The position numbers were made by a program, and so were the translations under genes. Positions 61,612-64,000 of a DNA stretch of 64,000 bases are shown piece by piece; the stretch's first letter is position 1; every line of letters begins with the position of its first letter. The stretch covers positions 3,348,001 to 3,412,000 of the forward strand of contig CM073193.1 in the NCBI GenBank assembly GCA_037042915.1. The letters are read 5' to 3'. The notes beneath the pieces are model-generated. The model was not told where the DNA came from. It made no database searches and worked only from the letters and a program-made list of their open reading frames with translations. The DNA comes from Auricularia sp. M13 (taxonomy: Eukaryota > Basidiomycota > Agaricomycetes > Auriculariales > Auriculariaceae).

Positions 61612-64000
61612 CTAATCTGAATCGTCCCATCGCTCTTCGTCCGGCGTTGCGATCAAGCCGTAGCCGTGGACATTGAACTCGATTGTGCCAGGACCGCCTC
61701 TGTCAGAGACGGTGTAGAAGACGACTCCAACGGATCCCGTGGGAACCTCTTCCTCCATGTCGGGCATATTCTTTAAGTTCACGGAATTGAGATCGAAACC
61801 CTTCGTCGACATGTCAAATAAGGGTACTATAACAGTTAGCGCACACTCGAGACGCTGGAGACTGACTCACCGTGTTCACCACCCACGAGCTGAACGGAGG
61901 TCTTCGTTTTCTGCTGTTTAACCGCGTTGCCAGAACCCAAAAACAAACTGTGGTTCTCTCCCCGTGGTTGCGCTGCAAGGGCTTGAGATGATCTATCTCG
62001 CGCGCCATCGTCGAAGGTGACGTACCATTCTCCACGGGTTTGACCCTTGTATGGAAGGTTAGACCGCGGCTGTCTTCGACGGTGGACCAACTCGGGAGCG
62101 TGATCTCCCCCACGTTGTAGATGGAGCCGAGGTTACAGACGAGGAGTTCAAACTCCTGTCTGAAGAGGTTGGCTACGATGAGCTTCTTCTCGAGCGTGAC
62201 GGGCTTGTCCTTGCTTTTCATCGTCGTCACCGATAGCAAGGAAGACGTCTTGTTGACGACGGCGCTGAAGAAGATGACTGGTTCGGTTGTTGTAGTGGCG
62301 CTAACATAATTGGATGGGTAAAGAGAACTGCCCGACGCCTCGAGTCGAAGCTTCTTGTGGTTGACCCTGGTGGCGTTGACGTACTTAGAAATCTGAAGGG
62401 AGTCCATGACCTTGAACAGGAGACTATCCATCATGAGCACCCGAATCATTCTTGCAGTCACACAAGTGCGGACTCACGGAAAGTTTTTGTGCTTGGACCA
62501 TTTCTTGAAGCACTCAGGGCGCAGAAACCCGCCCTCCTTTGGCACTTTATACCCGACAATTCTATACCAAGAGTTAGTTGTCGAAAACGCCTTCGAAACC
62601 TGACGTACCGCGGTGGGGCACGCACCCGACGGTACATCTCGCGCAGGGCCTCGTCCCATAGCTTGTGGTTCATGCAATCCTTGGTACCGTCAAACTTCGC
62701 GTCGAGGAGGAAGTCACCCCCCAGCTCTGTCTGCTTTGTGGCAACTGCGTCCACGGGCGCCGCGTCTTTCGTCTTGATGGGTTCCACCGGCTTGTCGAAT
62801 TTGCCAGTGCTCCGACTACAACGAGAGCGGGTCGCAATCAGCGTGGGTCCAACACACAGATGCAAAACATACGCTTGTTCCATCAACAAGCTCAGTAGAT
62901 TCGGCGTCTTGGACATGAAATCAACGAGCGCGGAGAGGTCCTGAGCCCTACAACAACTGTGGTCAGCAACGGCAGGCGTAGCTCGATCGACACCCACGTA
63001 TCCCCGGAGTCGGTAATGACACCATGCCCCTTGAGCGACGCCTCCACACGAGGCGGTTTCTTTGGACTTGCCGGGCTCTCTGGAGCATCTCGCGCGGGGA
63101 CCAGATGTTCCTGCGTAATCTGCATGGCGTCGGCGTCGCTTTCTGCCTTGGATGAGACAGGCGCGATCTCAGAATCAGCCGCGCGAGCGTCGCCCACACT
63201 ATCAGTTGCGTGCAGGACTTCGGCGATGGGATCGTCCATTGAGACGCCGCTGTCAATATCGACGCTATTGCACACGCGTCAGCGTTTCTCAACCAGCGGC
63301 AGGCGTCACTCACTCCATATCGGTCAAGTCGGACTCCTCGCTCGCCTCAATCGCTTCGCTAAAGGGATGTCAGCGTCACATCGCGCTGGTGAGCTTGCCT
63401 CGGTGACTTACTCGTCTATGAACATCTTCCACGACGCCTTTCGCGCACTTCGATTGCGACTCCTGCAGGCTGTCAGCAGCACAATCGCGGGACAGCGTGC
63501 TGGCAAAACATACTTGGTTCGTGTCCCGTTTCGCTCTGATTTCTTGATGGCTTGGACGCGCCGCTTCTTTCTAATGCGAAAATGTCAGAGCGAAGAGCGG
63601 AACATCGACAGAACTCTCACCTGGCATTTCTGACTGGCTCCTTGCCGGTCTGGCTGCCGTCCGACAAGCTGAAGTGCACGGCGGGGCGCGATCAGCACGA
63701 AAGTGGAATGGCTGATGCACTGCAAGCGTACTCGTCCATCTTTCTCGTCGCGGCACCAGATTCCACAGGTGCGCTGGGCCCGTTGAGTTCGCCCCGAGGT
63801 CTGGAGATCTAAAGACCACGAGTCAGCATATAGGAACAAGACTGACTTAGCGACGGACCTCTTGCCCAGGCTGACGAGCCAGCATCAACGTCTCGGACGT
63901 CGGTGGTGTCATCTCGCCTTCGGCGTCTGCAACTTGCTTCAACTCGACGACGTCGGCGTCGTCTCTGAAGCAAAGTCAGCGTCGCGCACACTGCGCGGGA
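61612..64000 (-). CDS. Unknown multi-exon gene, 5' end outside the window
   Basis: At least nine minus-strand exons join in frame by GT-AG introns. From the edge inward: DDADVVELKQVADAEGEMTP; RKKRRVQAIKKSERNGTRTK to KMFIDE; EAIEASEESDLTDM; an acidic Ser-rich exon VSMDDPIAEVLHATDSVGDA; then DTW joined across 53 bases to DLSALVDFMSKTPNLLSLLM. Next come GDFLLDAKFDGTKDCMNHKL, VPKEGGFLRPECFKKWSKHK, MDSLQISKYVNATRVNHKKL, EFELLVCNLGSIYNVGEITL, HSLFLGSGNAVKQQ and a last exon STKGFDLNSVNLKNMPDMEE ending DEERWDDSD. The exon near 63620-63800 is uncertain. The C-terminal half looks like a beta-rich folded domain. No family was recognised. Confidence 0.65.

Overview
The window looks like nuclear DNA of a filamentous basidiomycete, probably an agaricomycete. 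Genes are compact, coding DNA is GC-rich, and most genes are split by many 45-70 base GT-AG introns (two candidate GC-AG introns were seen). Neighbouring genes are often divergent with short shared promoters. The gene set is purely eukaryotic: RanBP1, p24 cargo receptor, TAF9, Sec12, ORC4, kinesin-8, mitochondrial EF-G2, Ste14, RPL9 and HEI10. Gene models below were assembled by hand from splice signals and protein conservation; exon borders are predictions.

Layout. 0.7-39.8 kb is a dense housekeeping block: RanBP1/EMP24 (divergent), a low-complexity unknown, TAF9, SEC12, ORC4, kinesin-8/dihydroorotase (divergent), a coiled-coil RE/RS-rich protein, a GH18 chitinase, a formaldehyde-dehydrogenase-like MDR, MEF2, an unknown, xylitol dehydrogenase/protein kinase (divergent), STE14, RPL9, two divergent unknowns, a very large GAR (Gas2-related) microtubule-binding coiled-coil protein, and a 15-exon gene for the meiotic crossover RING protein HEI10.

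39.8-52 kb is AT-richer and repetitive. It holds small unknown ORFs, a satellite-like tandem array with a period of about 165 bases, and a large Helitron on the minus strand. The Helitron encodes a DUF6570-like N-terminal part, an HUH Rep (Helitron_like_N), a PIF1 helicase and, downstream, a cysteine-protease-like (USP-like) domain. The reading frame is broken at three junctions, so this copy looks decayed or contains sequencing errors.

52-61 kb is a degenerate zone in which every recognisable element lies on the minus strand, as the Helitron does. It holds a mitochondrial carrier pseudogene with damaged signature motifs, a C2H2 protein, a small single-pass membrane protein, a Cys-rich secreted-type gene, and an RPS2 pseudogene whose single visible intron contains a fragment of a GH78-like glycoside hydrolase. 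The window ends inside an unknown multi-exon minus-strand gene (61.6-64 kb).

A recurrent oddity is that several otherwise well-conserved genes (kinesin-8, chitinase, MEF2, STE14, the GAR protein, the Cys-rich gene and the Helitron) each need one extra base in a short homopolymer to read through. This suggests systematic one-base consensus deletions rather than independent gene death.
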